DNA of 12,389 nt, taken from an uncultured Sphingomonas sp. GTDB lineage: Bacteria > Pseudomonadota > Alphaproteobacteria > Sphingomonadales > Sphingomonadaceae. The notes beneath the pieces were generated by a model. That model saw only the letters and a list, made by a program, of their open reading frames with translations, did no database searches and had not been told where the DNA came from. Numbering within the stretch: the stretch's first letter is position 1; each line of letters opens with the position of its first letter. This document shows positions 5,828 to 12,389 of this stretch, one piece after another. The stretch is taken from assembly GCA_934555855.1 (NCBI GenBank), contig CAKTFL010000018.1, positions 1-12,389 on the forward strand, in the 5' to 3' direction. Both the position numbers and the translations under genes were made by a program.

Positions 5828-8569
5828 TCAGCCGAACAGGATGTGCGACTTCAGCAGCGGGTCTGTGGCGCTGACGCCGACCAGCGTGATGGTGTCGCCG
5901 GCGTTGCCGTACGAGATCAGCGCATCCTTGCCCGACTGGACGATCTTCAGCGACGATGCGTCCACACCCACCAGCTTGATGGTGTCGTTCGCGCTGCTGA
6001 AGTCTCCGATCCGGTCCTTGCCGTCGCCGCGCGAGAAGACGAAGGTATCGCTCCCGCCGCCACCGTTCATCGTGTCCACACCCTTACCCCCGGTGATCAG
6101 GTTGTTGCCGCTGTTGCCGGCGAGGTAATTGTCCAGCTCGTTGCCGGTCGCGTTGATCTTGCCGGATCCCTTGAGGTTCAGTGATTCGACATTGGCGCCC
6201 AGGCTATATGAGATGAACGCGTCGACATTATCCCAACCCTGATTGACAAGCTCGATCACGACATCGCCGGAATGGTCGACGACATAGCTGTCATTGCCGG
6301 ACCCGCCTTCCAGGCGGTCGGCGCCGACGCCGCCATCAAGGGAGTCGTTGCCAGCACCGCCGACAAGCACGTTGTTGCCCGAGTTGCCGACCAGAACGTT
6401 GTCGAGGTCGTTGCCGGTGCCTGTCAGGTTGCCGCTGCCCTGAATATACAGGGCCTCGACATTCGCCGACAGGGTGTAGGATACGCTGGACTTGACCAGG
6501 TCCCAGCCCTGCCCCGCCAGTTCGACCACAACATCGCCCAGGTTGTCCACGACATAGGAGTCGTTGCCGGTGCCACCCTCCATGCGGTCAGCGCCTGCAC
6601 CGCCATCGAGATTGTCGTCGCCGCCGTTGCCGATCAGCACGTTCCTGCCCGCGTTGCCCGCGATGGCGTTCGCCTGATCGTTGCCCGTGCCGTTGATGTC
6701 GGCCTTGCCCGTCAGGAACATCGCCTCAAGATTGGCGCTCATCGTGTAGCTGACGCTTGAAGACACCTGATCCCAGCCGCCGTTCGCGGACGCTTCGACG
6801 ATGATCTGCGTCGAATTGTCGATGACATAGGTATCATTACCGTTGCCACCGTTGAGCACGTTGGCCGCGCCATGAGCCTCCAGCCGATCGTCACCGTCGC
6901 CGCCATTGAGGATCGTCCCGTCTCCGCCCTTGGAGATCAGGTTGTCCGCCTTCGACGTGCCGTTGATGGTAAGCGGCGTGCTCGACACCGGCGTCGGTGC
7001 AGGTGTGGGAGCGGGCGCTGTCACGGCCGGCGTCGTCCCGGCCGGGACTGATGAAGCCGGAACCGACGGAGCCGGGTTCGCGCTGACGGGCGGCGTCGTG
7101 CTCGGATCGAGGGGCGTAACCTTGGTCTTCACACCATTGACCGTCTTCGACACCGTGTCCGCGTTCTGGAACGCGTGAACGTAATCGATCTTGTACTGAC
7201 CGACTCCGGTGCTGGCATTCGGGGCTCCCGCCCAGCCATCGCCGACCGCAAGGTTCATCAGGATGTACATTTCCTTCCGCATACTGTCGGGAGTCGCGGT
7301 GCGGAATACTTCGGTGCCGTCGATGTACCAGACCAGATTGTCCTTGGTCCAATTCATGCCATAGGTATGCATCACGGACGTATCGAGGTAGAACTTGCCC
7401 TGATCGTTGCCCTTGTCCGTCGAATGCGACGTCATGTAGATGGTATTGGGATCTTTGCCGAGCTGCTCGAAGATGTCGATTTCGGGCGGCCAGCTATAGT
7501 CTGTCGGCAGCAGCCAGAATGCCGGCCACAGTCCTTGTCCGGCAGGAAGCTGAGCGCGGATCTCGAAATAGCCATACTGCTGCGAGAAGGAGCCGTCGGT
7601 CGTGATCAGGCCGGACGTGTAGGTCTGATTGCCGACAAACGGCTTGACGGCGTCGGTCACCGGAGCCGCAGTAATGGTAAGCACCCCGTCCTTGACGGAA
7701 AAGGGATTCACGCCAAGCGCGGCCGTTCCAGTGCCCTTGAAGTCCACGTCCGAATAGATCTGCGTCTCGCTGTTGATGTAGCGGGAGCCAAGCCAGGTCG
7801 GCGGATTCCAGAAATAGGACGTCTTCCAGGTATTGCCCTTGGTAGCCGCCGTGCCGGTGTTGAGGCTGATCGAATTGAACTCGTCCGAGAAGGTCCCCCT
7901 CATCGACGACGTGTCCAACTGGAGATTGAAATTGGACGCCTTCAGGCTGGACAGCTTGGTGTCGCGCAGCGTCAGCGTCTCGTTGGAGGAGAGTTGAAGG
8001 ACAGTGTCCGCGCCGGCCTGACGGGCCATGGACTGGACCTGCGCGAAGCTCGAAATTCCATATTCGAAAAGCGCCACCTTGTCGGCTGCGGCATCGAAAC
8101 GGTAGATCACGTCGCTACCATTGCCGGCGTGAACCATGAACGTGTCCTTGCCGCCTCCGCCGATCAGGATATCGTCGCCGGCGCCGCCATCCATCGACAT
8201 CTTCATGGTTGACTTGATGCTCGCACTCGCCATGATGACGTTTTCCGCGGCATTGCCGCCGCCGTACCAGGCAGCATCTCCGTTCAGCAAGAGATTTTCG
8301 ACATTCTCGGGCAGGACGAACTTGTCATAGCTGACAACGAGATCGTTGCCGCCGCCCGGCTGTTCTACGATTTTCTGACCGTAAGCAAACGGCGAATAGC
8401 TGTCGTCACCCTTTCCGCCGACAAGAACGTCACCAGGTCCGCCGCCAAGCTCATCATTGCCGTCGGAACCATTGATTGTCTCCGCAACAGCGGAGTTCTT
8501 TTGAAAGAAGCCCTTGGTCGACGTGACGAAGATCGTCAGTTCCTTGCCCTTGGCATTGATGTATGGCAT
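5828..8569 (-). CDS. Secreted GH16 endoglycanase with RTX blocks on both sides (ExsH-like)
   Basis: A 913-aa protein without a Sec signal. Order: short N-terminus; RTX-like repeats (about 33-58 and 125-143) and a segment resembling the C-terminal region of RTX proteins (about 144-220); GH16 domain (about 226-467); Pro/Ala/Thr linker (about 486-532); and an RTX array with about 90-residue units (about 535-840), ending in a type I secretion-like tail (FVFSRGDGKDRIGDF to ILFG). The GH16 active site is E363-I-D365-I-F-E368, matching ExDxxE with E363 as nucleophile and E368 as acid/base; WPAFWLLP precedes it. The layout recalls S. meliloti ExsH, a succinoglycan-cleaving enzyme exported by a type I system. 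The ATG at 8569 has GGAGG 9 nt upstream; the frame opens upstream at 8626 but has no good site there. From 8569 no cysteine is encoded, usual for RTX proteins. The polymer cleaved here is unknown. Confidence 0.92.
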   Translation of the reverse strand: MPYINAKGKELTIFVTSTKGFFQKNSAVAETINGSDGNDELGGGPGDVLVGGKGDDSYSPFAYGQKIVEQPGGGNDLVVSYDKFVLPENVENLLLNGDAAWYGGGNAAENVIMASASIKSTMKMSMDGGAGDDILIGGGGKDTFMVHAGNGSDVIYRFDAAADKVALFEYGISSFAQVQSMARQAGADTVLQLSSNETLTLRDTKLSSLKASNFNLQLDTSSMRGTFSDEFNSISLNTGTAATKGNTWKTSYFWNPPTWLGSRYINSETQIYSDVDFKGTGTAALGVNPFSVKDGVLTITAAPVTDAVKPFVGNQTYTSGLITTDGSFSQQYGYFEIRAQLPAGQGLWPAFWLLPTDYSWPPEIDIFEQLGKDPNTIYMTSHSTDKGNDQGKFYLDTSVMHTYGMNWTKDNLVWYIDGTEVFRTATPDSMRKEMYILMNLAVGDGWAGAPNASTGVGQYKIDYVHAFQNADTVSKTVNGVKTKVTPLDPSTTPPVSANPAPSVPASSVPAGTTPAVTAPAPTPAPTPVSSTPLTINGTSKADNLISKGGDGTILNGGDGDDRLEAHGAANVLNGGNGNDTYVIDNSTQIIVEASANGGWDQVSSSVSYTMSANLEAMFLTGKADINGTGNDQANAIAGNAGRNVLIGNGGDDNLDGGAGADRMEGGTGNDSYVVDNLGDVVVELAGQGWDLVKSSVSYTLSANVEALYIQGSGNLTGTGNDLDNVLVGNSGNNVLVGGAGNDSLDGGVGADRLEGGSGNDSYVVDHSGDVVIELVNQGWDNVDAFISYSLGANVESLNLKGSGKINATGNELDNYLAGNSGNNLITGGKGVDTMNGGGGSDTFVFSRGDGKDRIGDFSSANDTIKLVGVDASSLKIVQSGKDALISYGNAGDTITLVGVSATDPLLKSHILFG
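6059..6841 (-). repeat. Tandem protein-coding repeats of about 90 codons in the GH16 gene
   Basis: Three successive units start at 6841, 6568 and 6298 (minus strand), giving 91, 90 and 80 codons. Each opens with GND(T/S)YV(I/V)D, continues through a QGWD-like stretch and S(Y)xxSANxE, then TGNxxxN and LxGNxGxN, and ends in Gly/Asp nonapeptides. The third lacks about one nonapeptide. They encode Ca-binding RTX modules. Divergence between units indicates old duplication rather than recent amplification. Confidence 0.8.
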
Positions 8570-8794
8570 GTAAAACGACCTCCGATCCGATGCAGGCCGG
8601 AGATACACGCGAGGTGTTAAGCACATCTTGTCCGCAGTGGTTGCGGCGTGGTAAAAACGGCTTGCGGGCAGTCCGAAATATATCTGTTATCTTTTGATAC
8701 ACCCTACGGTTGCTGGCGATGAAGCCGTTTGCGGGGGCACCCCGAAAGATGCCATGACCGGCGCGGGGTGAAGAATGAACGAGCAAGCGGGCCT
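8570..8794. promoter_or_regulatory. Divergent intergenic region with an AT-rich core and a long inverted repeat
   Basis: This 225-bp gap must hold promoters for the GH16 gene (-) and the GT2 gene (+). Next to the GH16 start is a strong GGAGG. An AT-rich core (about 8676-8700) contains TATC-TTTT-GATA (8688-8699). It is flanked by a perfect 9-bp inverted repeat, AAACGGCTT (8655-8663) and AAGCCGTTT (8722-8730). I could not assign convincing -35/-10 pairs on either strand. Confidence 0.4.
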
Positions 8795-10621
8795 ATGACG
8801 CCGATCGTCAGCGTGATCATGGCGAACTACAACAGCGAGCGATACGTCGAGGCGGCGGTCCGCTCTGCCCTGGGACAGAGCATTCAGGCCGTCGAGGTCA
8901 TCGTCGTCGATGACCGCTCAAGCGACAACAGCGTTGCCAGGCTGCGCGCGATGGCGAGCGGCGATCCCCGGCTCGTGGTTGAGGTGATGCCGCGGAACGG
9001 CGGCCCGGCCGCCGCGCGCAACCGTGCGCTCGATCTCGCCCGCGGCCAGTGGGTGGCCATTCTGGACAGCGACGACTTCGTGCATCCTGCCCGGTTCGAG
9101 CGGCTGATCGCGTGCGCGGATGACGATGGCGCCGACCTGATCGCGGACGACCTGTTGCTGTTCGACGAGGACAATGCCCAGCCGCCCCGTCGCTTTCTGG
9201 ACGACGAGTGGCGGCAAACGCCATGGATCGGCCTGGCTGACTATCTCGACAGCGGGCGCATGTTCAACAGGCGGCCCGGCCTCGGCTTTCTCAAGCCGAT
9301 GATCAGGCGCGCCGAGATCGAGCGGCTGCGGCTGCGCTACGACGAACGGCTCCGCATTGCCGAGGATGACCTGTTCGTCATCAGGCTGTTGTCGGCCGGC
9401 CTGCGTTACCGGCTCCACCCCGACCTCGGCTATTTCTACCGCAAGCACGGTCAGTCCATCTCGCATCGGATCACGGCCCGTCACCTGGAGGTCATTGCAG
9501 CGGCCGACGCCGAGGCACGCGCATGGCTCCCGACCGAGGACCGCGGTGCCACTGGGGCGATGGACAGACGTCAGACCAGTTACCGGCGCGCCCTGGCGTT
9601 CACCGCCGCGGTTTCCGCCCTGAAGGCGCGGCAGCCTGCACGGGCAGCGGTCGCGCTCGCCCAGCAACCTGGCGCGATTCCACTGCTTCGGATGCTCGGT
9701 GAAGGCGCTTTGGCAAAGCTGAAGATGTCAAGGCGGGGATCCACGCCACGCCGCATGTCCGGCATTCACCGGGCGGCTGTCGTAATCCATGGACGCGTCC
9801 CAGAGATGGCGCGGCTGAACTCGCTTGCCGATGGGCTCAGCAGACGGGGCATCGAACCTTATGCCATCCTGACGGGCACGGCCACTCCCTCGCCCGGCTC
9901 GCTCGCGTCTTTCGCCAGCTGCCAATCTCTCCCGACCACCGCCGGACCGAATAGCGGCTGGACCGACGCGGACAGGCTGTTCGTCGCGACACATGCGCGT
10001 CCCGTCGCGGATTTGGTCATCGCGGTGGGGGACCAGCCGGAGGAGGCACTGGTGTTCGCGCTGCGGCCCGACATGCCGATGGCCGTCCTGGAGCACGCGC
10101 CTGGCCAAGAGCCGACGATCAGGCCGGTCGGCGAGCAGCCGTCCGGTCACGCCGTGCGGCGAGCCACGGTTCACTGCGCCGCCGAGGTGGGAAGCTCCGC
10201 GGGCGATCTTGCCGGCTTGCTTTGGCTAGCCGAAATCGTCTGGCCACTCGTGCAGCGGAGGTGCCCGAACGCGCAGCTGACGATCCTGGCCGGACCGGCC
10301 ATCACTCTGCCGCCGCTGCCGCCCCACGTTGCGCGCATCTCGGAACCGGATTCGATGACGCGGGCCAGTCAGGTCGCCGACGTGATCGCGTTGCCTTTCA
10401 TTTCCGTACTCGGCGGGCCGGATCGCGTGCAGGCCGCGCTGGCTCATGGGCGCCCGGTGGTCGCCGCCGGGGCGGTGGGCCCGCAGCAGGGGCGGGTTAC
10501 CGTGGCGACGGACGCCGAAGACTTCGCACAAGCGATCCTGGCCGGGAGCCACCCGCTGGAGGCGCCCGCCCCCGGCTCGCTCGACGCGTGGCTGGCCGCT
10601 CAGTCCAGCGCGAGCGGCTGA
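8795..10621 (+). CDS. ExoO-like GT2 glycosyltransferase fused to a degenerate GT4-like domain
   Basis: A protein of about 608 aa. Residues 1-250 are a GT2 (GT-A fold) domain: VSVIMANYN (5-13), VVDDRSSD (37-44), NGGPAAARNRAL (68-79), the metal-binding DSDD (91-94), and the acidic AEDD (189-192) likely to supply the catalytic base; YFYRKHGQSISHR follows. This pattern matches ExoO-type succinoglycan enzymes, which add a sugar to a lipid-linked repeat unit at the inner membrane. ExoO itself is about 350 aa. The extra region (about 312-608) resembles a GT4 C-terminal half: WLAEIVWPLVQRRCPNAQL, then GGPDRVQAALAHGRPVVAA (540-558), then DAEDFAQAIL. The Glu normally found before the ALA of that motif is Ala547, so the domain may be inactive. 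ATG 8795 is chosen because GT2 homology starts there; its ribosome site is weak, and in-frame GTG 8768 or TTG 8729 are alternatives. Its end overlaps the convergent exoA-like gene. Confidence 0.83.
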   Translation: MTPIVSVIMANYNSERYVEAAVRSALGQSIQAVEVIVVDDRSSDNSVARLRAMASGDPRLVVEVMPRNGGPAAARNRALDLARGQWVAILDSDDFVHPARFERLIACADDDGADLIADDLLLFDEDNAQPPRRFLDDEWRQTPWIGLADYLDSGRMFNRRPGLGFLKPMIRRAEIERLRLRYDERLRIAEDDLFVIRLLSAGLRYRLHPDLGYFYRKHGQSISHRITARHLEVIAAADAEARAWLPTEDRGATGAMDRRQTSYRRALAFTAAVSALKARQPARAAVALAQQPGAIPLLRMLGEGALAKLKMSRRGSTPRRMSGIHRAAVVIHGRVPEMARLNSLADGLSRRGIEPYAILTGTATPSPGSLASFASCQSLPTTAGPNSGWTDADRLFVATHARPVADLVIAVGDQPEEALVFALRPDMPMAVLEHAPGQEPTIRPVGEQPSGHAVRRATVHCAAEVGSSAGDLAGLLWLAEIVWPLVQRRCPNAQLTILAGPAITLPPLPPHVARISEPDSMTRASQVADVIALPFISVLGGPDRVQAALAHGRPVVAAGAVGPQQGRVTVATDAEDFAQAILAGSHPLEAPAPGSLDAWLAAQSSASG

Positions 10622-11613
10622 GGAGCCGGCGGCATCGGAGCCCCGAACAGCCATTGCCGCCAGAAGCCGAAGGACCAGCCCAGGTGCATGGTCATGGCGG
10701 CCACCCCGGCCAGGCTGGTGCAGCGGCTACGGCCGCGCAGGCCAAGAAGGGCACCATAGGCCAGCGCGACCAAGGCCCAGGCAGCCATCGGCAGCGCGAG
10801 CCATGCGGACACAAGCGGTGCCACAGCAGCGAGCAGCACCGCGGGCACGATGACCAGCGGCGCCATCTGCCTTGGTTTTGGACGCATACGGTGGCGAAGA
10901 ATGGTCATCGCCCGGCCGGTTCCGTAGCGCCGGTACTGGCGGAACAGCGCGATCGGATCGCGACGGGGGAAATAATCGATCGCAAGCGCCGGTTCGAGCC
11001 AGATCCGGCCACCACCCATGTGTAGGCGGTGGTCCAGCTCGGCATCCTCATTGGTCACCATGGCCTCGCAATAGCCACCCGCCGCGGTGAAGGCGTCGAT
11101 CCGCATCAGGGCATGGTGGCCATGATCGACGAACTGACCTATGCCGAGATGCCGATGCGCCGAGCCCCCGGTGCCCAGCTTCGAGTTCTGCGCGGCGGCC
11201 GCGGCCTGCTGAAAGCAGCCGGTGCCGGTGGTCCGCATGGGCACGACCACCGATGTCGCATCATGCTCCTGAGCGGCTTGAACGAGCCCGGCGACGAAAT
11301 CCTGTGGATACTGGCAATGCGCGTCGACACGAACCAGCCAGCGGCGTCCCCGTCCGAAGCGACGCACCGCCAGGTTGACACCCGCGCTCTGGATACGCCG
11401 GGGGTTGTCCAGCAGGTGGAGCCACGGGTGGGAAGCCGCGCCGCGGGTGACGATGTCACGGCTCGCGTCACGGCTGCCGCCATCGGCAACGACGATCGTC
11501 GCCGCGGGCGCGTCTGCGATCAACCGGTCGAGCAGCTCAGGCAGGTGCGCTTCCTCGTCAAGGCAGGGAATCACGATCAGCACGTCGCCAAGCGAGAGGA
11601 AGGGATCCGTCAT
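10600..11613 (-). CDS. exoA: ExoA-like GT2 glycosyltransferase (succinoglycan-type)
   Basis: A 337-aa membrane-associated GT2. Motifs: IPCLDEE (15-21), ADGGSRD (43-49), NPRRIQSAGVNLAV (70-83), DAH as the DxD equivalent (97-99), SVVVPMRTTG (121-130), AQNSKLGTGGSAHR (141-154), VDHGHHALMR (162-171), NEDAELDHRL with the probable base (188-197), and QYRRY, a QxxRW-like site (226-230). Hydrophobic segments follow (about 251-297, possibly more to 325). The conserved block pattern is that of ExoA, which in S. meliloti adds a beta-1,3-linked glucose to the succinoglycan repeat unit; the sugar here is unconfirmed. The ATG at 11613 overlaps the upstream stop as ATGA and has GGAG about 8 nt upstream, so translation is probably coupled to the ExoL-like gene; an in-frame start at 11643 is inside that gene and less likely. 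The 3' end overlaps the convergent GT2 gene by 22 bp. Confidence 0.9.
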   Translation of the reverse strand: MTDPFLSLGDVLIVIPCLDEEAHLPELLDRLIADAPAATIVVADGGSRDASRDIVTRGAASHPWLHLLDNPRRIQSAGVNLAVRRFGRGRRWLVRVDAHCQYPQDFVAGLVQAAQEHDATSVVVPMRTTGTGCFQQAAAAAQNSKLGTGGSAHRHLGIGQFVDHGHHALMRIDAFTAAGGYCEAMVTNEDAELDHRLHMGGGRIWLEPALAIDYFPRRDPIALFRQYRRYGTGRAMTILRHRMRPKPRQMAPLVIVPAVLLAAVAPLVSAWLALPMAAWALVALAYGALLGLRGRSRCTSLAGVAAMTMHLGWSFGFWRQWLFGAPMPPAPQPLALD

Positions 11614-12389
11614 GCCGCCATCTCCGCGACCAGGTCGCGACACTCCGCGCGATCGGTGAAGAGACGGTCTCGCGGTATCGCCGCCACACGATCGGCAAGG
11701 ACGGCATATGCCTCCTCCGTCAGGCTTTCGAGAAACGCCGGCAGCTCCGTCACAAGATCGCCGAACGTGACCCCGACGCCGGCTCCCTCCAGCCAGCGGG
11801 CGTGCTCGATCTCCGGCATGGATATCGGCACCGCGCCGAATGCCAAGCCCTCGTAAAGCCGGTTCGGCAAAAGCCAGCGCGAGTTCAGCCCCTCCTCAAA
11901 GAAATCCACCGTCCAGGTGAAGTCGACCTGTCCATAAAGGCCGGGCAGGTCCGCCGCCGTATACGGTCCGACATAGCGGAGCCCCCGTTTCGCCGCCACC
12001 GCCCGATCAAAGTCGGGCAGCTCCGCCGGCGACGCCTTGCCGGCGATGAGAACCTCGATATCGGGCGCGCGTTCGGCGATGGCGCTCAGCATGGCCAGCG
12101 TTCGCGAGCATCGCAGATTGCCGAACCAGCCGATACGCCACGGCTGGCCGGGGCTCCGCTGCCTGAGGGGCGCGGCGGGAGGTCCGTCGAGTGCCAGAAC
12201 CTTGTTCTCGACCAGCCTGATGGGCCCGTCATGGCGCTGGACGGCATGGAAATATTCGCTGATGAACGCCGGCGCGCTGGTGATGACGAGATCGGTCCGG
12301 CGCAGCAGCCTGCGCTCCAGCGCCCGCATCAGGCGGTTCGGAGCACGGTCGCCCAGCATCATGCGGTGAATGTCCAGGCACTCATAGAC
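11610..12389 (-). CDS. ExoL-like GT4 glycosyltransferase, 5' end beyond the window
   Basis: The frame runs open to the window edge. The first visible residues, VYECLDIHRMMLGD, are internal to a glycosyltransferase, so the start lies outside; 259 residues are seen. They include an SAPAFISEYF-type stretch, VENK, IGWFGNLR (start of the C-terminal Rossmann half), APDIEVLIAGK, RYVGPY, and LLPNRLYEGLAFGAVPIS, which carries the conserved Glu of the GT4 donor site. This pattern fits GT4 (GT-B fold) enzymes annotated as ExoL in succinoglycan loci, where ExoL acts after ExoA in assembling the repeat unit at the membrane. Position directly upstream of an exoA-like gene, overlapping by ATGA (11610-11613), mirrors exoL-exoA order in S. 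meliloti and supports the call. Donor sugar cannot be read from the sequence, and the symbol is left open because half of the protein is missing. Confidence 0.8.
   Translation of the reverse strand, partial: VYECLDIHRMMLGDRAPNRLMRALERRLLRRTDLVITSAPAFISEYFHAVQRHDGPIRLVENKVLALDGPPAAPLRQRSPGQPWRIGWFGNLRCSRTLAMLSAIAERAPDIEVLIAGKASPAELPDFDRAVAAKRGLRYVGPYTAADLPGLYGQVDFTWTVDFFEEGLNSRWLLPNRLYEGLAFGAVPISMPEIEHARWLEGAGVGVTFGDLVTELPAFLESLTEEAYAVLADRVAAIPRDRLFTDRAECRDLVAEMAA

Noticed and set aside
6059..6841. Regular repeats that could look like a CRISPR array or satellite DNA
   Set aside because: The repeats are in frame, diverged at DNA level and encode Gly/Asp Ca-binding modules; spacing follows protein periodicity.
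7175..8212. 345-codon open frame on the plus strand inside the GH16 gene
   Set aside because: It is antisense to a clear GH16 domain, has no recognisable motif, and long antisense frames are expected in GC-rich coding DNA.
8570..8626. Upstream extension of the GH16 protein by 19 residues to an ATG at 8626
   Set aside because: The ATG at 8569 has GGAGG at 9-nt spacing; the extension is basic, includes the only cysteine, and has no comparable site.

Overview
The window looks like chromosomal DNA of a GC-rich alphaproteobacterium, most likely a sphingomonad. The base composition, GTG/TTG starts, a TolC homologue with a Pro-rich tail, and ExoA/ExoL/ExoO-type glycosyltransferases all fit, but no marker gene fixes the genus. 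The theme is export of exopolysaccharide and large Ca-binding proteins: a polysaccharide locus (succinoglycan-like enzyme families) interleaved with type I secretion substrates. No mobile element, tRNA, rRNA or CRISPR was seen. No stretch above 300 bp lacks a gene; the largest gaps are 4328-4535 and 8570-8794.

Layout. 1-2086 (+): the 3' part of a putative lipoprotein gene of unknown function, a small tail-anchored PilZ (c-di-GMP receptor-like) protein, and a PPP-family metallophosphoesterase. 2183-3631 (+): a TolC-family outer-membrane channel. 3719-4327 (-): a Wza/GelD-type polysaccharide export lipoprotein, convergent with tolC. 4536-5717 (+): a 393-aa RTX protein whose unknown central domain lies between two blocks of Gly/Asp nonapeptides. 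5828-8569 (-): a 913-aa secreted GH16 glycanase (ExsH-like) with RTX blocks on both sides of the catalytic domain. The two RTX genes converge on a shared hairpin terminator region. 8795-10621 (+): an ExoO-like GT2 carrying a degenerate GT4-like C-terminal domain. 10600-11613 (-): an ExoA-like GT2. 11610-12389 (-, cut by the window edge): an ExoL-like GT4, overlapping the exoA start by ATGA.

Inferred joint working: the ExoL/ExoA/ExoO-type enzymes would extend a lipid-linked repeat unit at the inner membrane. The Wza-like lipoprotein would take part in exporting the polymer. The TolC protein, with an ABC transporter and a membrane-fusion protein not present here, would export the two signal-peptide-less RTX proteins. 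One of these probably trims or cleaves the polymer; the other may be a matrix or surface component. PilZ and the phosphatase are plausible regulators. Polymer identity, and whether the RTX proteins act on it, cannot be decided from this window.
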